Source: Bacteroidales bacterium
Lineage (GTDB): Bacteria > Bacteroidota > Bacteroidia > Bacteroidales > UBA932
Assembly (NCBI GenBank): GCA_017617655.1
Contig: JAFZVU010000033.1
Location: 1 to 35,828 of the forward strand
Direction: 5' to 3'
DNA length: 35,828 nucleotides
The notes beneath the pieces are model-generated. The model worked only from the letters and a program-made list of their open reading frames with translations. It made no database searches and was not told the DNA's origin. Within the stretch, counting starts at the first letter, position 1. Each line of letters begins with the position of its first letter. The translations under genes and the position numbers were made by a program. Positions 33,488 to 35,828 of this stretch are shown here, piece by piece.

Positions 33488-33886
33488 TTAGTTCAAATGG
33501 TCTTGCTCTGAACCATACACAGACTTAGGCTCCGCAACTTTCGAGATGGAATGATTAGAGATTCTGTAACCCGACACGGAACTTAATGCACTAGCCAGGA
33601 TATCAATATCCAAAGCCATTTCCAGGCGAGCAATTGTTTCCAGCGTCATGTTGGAGCTGCCCTTCAACAGGTTTGACACATACTGTTGAGAACACCCCAT
33701 CCGCTCTGCCAACTGAACCTGCGTCACAGACTGTTCATCCATCGCCCTATGCACTTCAAGCGTAATACGCCGGGCATATTTGAGCCAGAACTCATTATCC
33801 CTCCGCCACTCAGCATCCTGCCGCCAATGCGAAGGAGTCGCCGCCTTGTGCGCCTCCAAAAAGTCGATTGCTTTACTCATTATCAA
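33488..33886 (-). CDS. XRE-family HTH protein, probable antitoxin
   Basis: A 132-residue protein with a central HTH (about 48-100; VTQVQLAERMGCSQQYVSNLL, then NMTLETIARLEMAL). The N-terminal 45 residues are helical and charged; the last 30 are polar. It overlaps the preceding 182-residue gene by 14 bases (8 if Met3 is used). A toxin-like gene followed by an HTH gene is the order of HigBA-type modules. The HTH protein would bind the repeats upstream of the pair. Confidence 0.75.
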   Translation of the reverse strand: MIMSKAIDFLEAHKAATPSHWRQDAEWRRDNEFWLKYARRITLEVHRAMDEQSVTQVQLAERMGCSQQYVSNLLKGSSNMTLETIARLEMALDIDILASALSSVSGYRISNHSISKVAEPKSVYGSEQDHLN

Positions 33887-34421
33887 TATAATCTGTTAAT
33901 CCATCAAGGTCATAGACACTATTGTCGATAAGATAGTTTCGTACTGATTCTAGCTTGGCCAACTCTGCAAATGTATGACTACGTTCCTCCATATTGGCAG
34001 TCAACTTAATAGCTCCACCTGTAACCAGATAAATCCCTGGTTCAATCTTTATTGCATAAATACGCAGCCAGGAATGATGGCCATTTATACCTTTCCCTTT
34101 TGCCTTTTCTCGGCCTAAAGTCATCTCAGAAATACGATAGTTCTCAAGATGTATGAACATTGAATCAAGATTTGCATCCGGGGCAATATCAAGCATCAAG
34201 CACTCCAGCCTCGTCGCATCCTCCATTGTCTCAGCGATAGCCTGATAAACATCAGTAACGCGAAAATAAGACGTCAAGTCCGAAAGGTTTTCATTGAAAA
34301 AACCTTTCAGCCACTTCATATCATACCACTTCGAGAACAGGGCATCAAAGCAATTGTCCCGTTCCCCTACATACTTGACCGCCCAAAGCCGTCCGTCTTC
34401 CAATATCTTGACAAACTCCAT
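33873..34421 (-). CDS. Probable toxin of an HTH-linked toxin-antitoxin module
   Basis: A 182-residue soluble protein of a family I know only as uncharacterised Bacteroidota proteins beside HTH genes. The N-terminus MEFVKILEDGRLWAVKY is a beta hairpin; the middle is helical. The segment SWLRIYAIKIEPGIYLVTGGAIKLT (about 126-150) resembles the final strands of RelE/HigB toxins, where an Arg-containing strand is followed by hGxxKKT. It is longer than most RelE-like toxins. Toxin activity is inferred from gene order and this segment. Confidence 0.6.
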   Translation of the reverse strand: MEFVKILEDGRLWAVKYVGERDNCFDALFSKWYDMKWLKGFFNENLSDLTSYFRVTDVYQAIAETMEDATRLECLMLDIAPDANLDSMFIHLENYRISEMTLGREKAKGKGINGHHSWLRIYAIKIEPGIYLVTGGAIKLTANMEERSHTFAELAKLESVRNYLIDNSVYDLDGLTDYIDNE

Positions 34422-34428
34422 ATCCTTT

Positions 34429-34454
34429 CTTTCTGCGAACTTTCTGCGAAGATA
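34429..34454 (-). promoter_or_regulatory. Two tandem 11-bp repeats over the promoter of the toxin-antitoxin pair
   Basis: On the minus strand the 11-mer TTCGCAGAAAG occurs twice without a gap (34450-34440 and 34439-34429), 8 bases before the toxin ATG. The first copy overlaps TATCTTCG (34454-34447), one base from TAnnTTTG. The one-helical-turn spacing suits an operator bound by the HTH protein. Confidence 0.55.
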
Positions 34455-34537
34455 AAAACAATATTTAAATTGTACAACTTTTATATTGTTTTATTTCCAT
34501 CACATATGCTTTGTGACACCAAATGAACCATTGTGAA

Positions 34538-34569
34538 CTTGACTGGAGATGCTGATTTCTTAAACTTTG
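34538..34569 (+). promoter_or_regulatory. Possible promoter of the small protein-fimbrillin pair
   Basis: CTTG at 34538-34541 and AAACTTTG at 34562-34569 (one base from TAnnTTTG) with 20 bases between them. The 178-base divergent gap (34422-34600) is AT-rich and holds nothing else I recognise. An alternative pair further right (TTTG 34566, TAATTTAA 34587) is weaker. Confidence 0.35.
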
Positions 34570-34600
34570 TAAGAAAGACACTATTATAATTTAATAAGCT

Positions 34601-34789
34601 ATGGAAAAGAGACTGTATGTAGCTCCGGAGACGGAGGATATTAAAATCGAGATGTGCTCTATTATTTGTGATAGCGGTGGGGCCGGAGGTGGCGGTGAAC
34701 ATGGCGGTGGAGATCCTATCACATCATACTTCCCCTTTATCTACGATCCTTATGCAGATCCATATCAAGCTCCACACGAATCATATTAA
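34601..34789 (+). CDS. Small Gly-rich protein with YxAPExE N-terminus
   Basis: A 62-residue protein with no hydrophobic signal. It starts MEKRLYVAPETEDIKIEMCS, then IICDSGG, a Gly-rich stretch (28-36) and a Tyr/Pro/Asp-rich tail (YFPFIYDPYADPYQ). Short Bacteroidota proteins with a Y.(A/S)PE.E..... start and a central Cys/Ser-Gly are common next to surface lipoprotein genes; I know of no settled function. It ends 11 bases before a fimbrillin-like gene. A secreted or modified peptide precursor is one possibility, but no modification enzyme is in view. Confidence 0.7.
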   Translation: MEKRLYVAPETEDIKIEMCSIICDSGGAGGGGEHGGGDPITSYFPFIYDPYADPYQAPHESY

Positions 34790-34800
34790 ACTCAACGGAT

Positions 34801-35828
34801 ATGAGGTCCTCAATCATTCCTCTTCTATCTCTACTTCTGATTCTTACAGCTTGCAATCAGGAGTTGCCGATGACTCAGGACGACCAGCAGGAAGCTCGAA
34901 ACATCGTGTTTTCCCTGAGCCAGCCTGTCGGTGATATTCTCACAAAAACAAGCTACGATATCGGCGAAAATGTATTCTTGTGGGCTGATGGTGATGCAGT
35001 CGGCATTGTATCTCCACAGGGAGGTCAGCTGAAATTCACTATCAAGCCTGAAGATTATGGTAAAGAGAGAGCCAATTTTGACGGCCGCGGGTTCGCTTTG
35101 AAAGCTGGAAATAAGTACGCCAGCTACTACCCTTTCTTACCTGACTTCGACCTTGATCCCACAGTTCTCCCCATCTGTCTTCTAAATCAAATCCAAGACG
35201 GAGAAAACAGCTGGGCTCACCTTGGCGCCAGCAACTTCTCTGTGGCACAGGGGATATCCCCTACTGCAGGTCAACTTGATTTCACTTTTCTAAACGTCGG
35301 TTCACCGCACAGGTATCGCCTGCCCGTACTCGCCGGCACTTATACACAGTTGACCATCCAGATTCCCAGTCAAAGTTTTACTGTCCGTGGCACTGTGAAT
35401 CTTATGGCAGATAATGATACCGATTTGCGAGCCATCGCCCCCACTGAGACCACAGACAGGCTAACTCTCGAGCTGAGGAACACTACAATGGCTTCGACAG
35501 GTAACCTTCGCTGCTGGATGATAGTAGCCCCGGTAAATCTTCAAGGCTCAGCCATCACAATGATTGCGCAAGATTCAAATGAACAAGAATATGTAGCATC
35601 AGTCGCCGGAAGAGACTGTCCCGCTAATACCCGTAGGGTTTTCGATGCTCTTTCATCAGTATTCCCGCGCGTGAGCGTAATTACCGCCGAGGGAGGCAGT
35701 GTCCAGATCAAGGTGGTCAAATCTGCTGCAGATGTCGAAGTTACGCCATCGATTGGTGCAGGATGGATTACATCAGCCGGTTCCTCTACCGACGGCCTTG
35801 TCACCACTTACACCTACACTGTTGCAGA
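34801..35828 (+). CDS. Fimbrillin-like lipoprotein with BACON-like segment, partial
   Basis: Open from the ATG at 34801 to the window end (342 codons), cut off at its 3' side. Lipoprotein signal with lipobox LTAC (Cys18). The opening NIVFSLSQPVG...DGDAVGIVSP follows the N-terminal pattern of fimbrillin/Mfa-like proteins (WxxGDxxGI), and further beta-rich sequence fits their two-domain fold. From about residue 295 (VSVITAEGGSVQIKVVKS) it looks like a BACON domain, found in Bacteroidota surface proteins. Likely a surface pilin-like or glycan-linked protein. Confidence 0.7.
   Translation, partial: MRSSIIPLLSLLLILTACNQELPMTQDDQQEARNIVFSLSQPVGDILTKTSYDIGENVFLWADGDAVGIVSPQGGQLKFTIKPEDYGKERANFDGRGFALKAGNKYASYYPFLPDFDLDPTVLPICLLNQIQDGENSWAHLGASNFSVAQGISPTAGQLDFTFLNVGSPHRYRLPVLAGTYTQLTIQIPSQSFTVRGTVNLMADNDTDLRAIAPTETTDRLTLELRNTTMASTGNLRCWMIVAPVNLQGSAITMIAQDSNEQEYVASVAGRDCPANTRRVFDALSSVFPRVSVITAEGGSVQIKVVKSAADVEVTPSIGAGWITSAGSSTDGLVTTYTYTVA

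Noticed and set aside
34481-34702. 73-codon minus-strand open frame in the AT-rich gap
   Set aside because: Antisense to the small Gly-rich gene, with no recognisable features; the plus-strand frame fits a known small-protein pattern better.
1-35828. CRISPR array, tRNA or rRNA genes, insertion sequence or prophage
   Set aside because: No regularly spaced repeats, no tRNA-like cloverleaf or rRNA sequence noticed, and no transposase, integrase or phage structural gene among the open frames.

Overview
The window looks like chromosome from a member of the Bacteroidales (phylum Bacteroidota). Several genes carry an upstream TAnnTTTG element, the Bacteroidota -7 promoter signature, sometimes with TTTG 19 bases further upstream. 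Shine-Dalgarno motifs are inconspicuous. Gene content also fits: serine palmitoyltransferase, HisB without the zinc loop, LytTR two-component genes, a fimbrillin-like lipoprotein with a BACON-like end, and LRR lipoproteins. Genus cannot be told from this sequence.

Layout. 1-3813: a lipid locus with an SDR reductase, serine palmitoyltransferase and a divergent GNAT-fold protein that together could make dihydroceramide, followed by a YbaK-type deacylase. 3814-11690 (minus strand): a tolC-macA-macB efflux operon ending in its own LytS/LytTR-type kinase and regulator, then phosphoglucomutase with its own promoter. 11788-14818 (minus): an AAA/STAND ATPase, a secreted bleomycin-hydrolase-like peptidase and phosphatidylserine synthase. 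15025-17015 (plus): rplU-rpmA with a structured leader, a strong terminator, a membrane zinc peptidase and a DUF1080 lipoprotein. 17053-20476 (minus): ftsY-pheT.

20510-27590 (minus): a complete histidine operon, hisG-D-C-B-H-A-F-IE, in which every gene overlaps the next. It is preceded by a 14-codon leader peptide with six His codons, an intrinsic terminator and a competing antiterminator, which together form a textbook histidine attenuator.

27644-35828 is more accessory: a secreted alpha/beta hydrolase, an LRR/EF-hand lipoprotein with a small outer-membrane-like protein, a convergent HTH-like protein plus membrane-anchored Hanks-type kinase, a probable toxin-antitoxin pair behind two 11-bp tandem repeats, and a small glycine-rich protein followed by a fimbrillin-like lipoprotein cut off by the window end.

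The strongest regulatory finding is the histidine attenuator. The strongest pathway findings are the sphingolipid locus and the kinase/HTH/surface-protein neighbourhood. I saw no rRNA, tRNA, CRISPR array, insertion sequence or prophage. The only gene-free stretches are shorter than 210 bases and are described individually.
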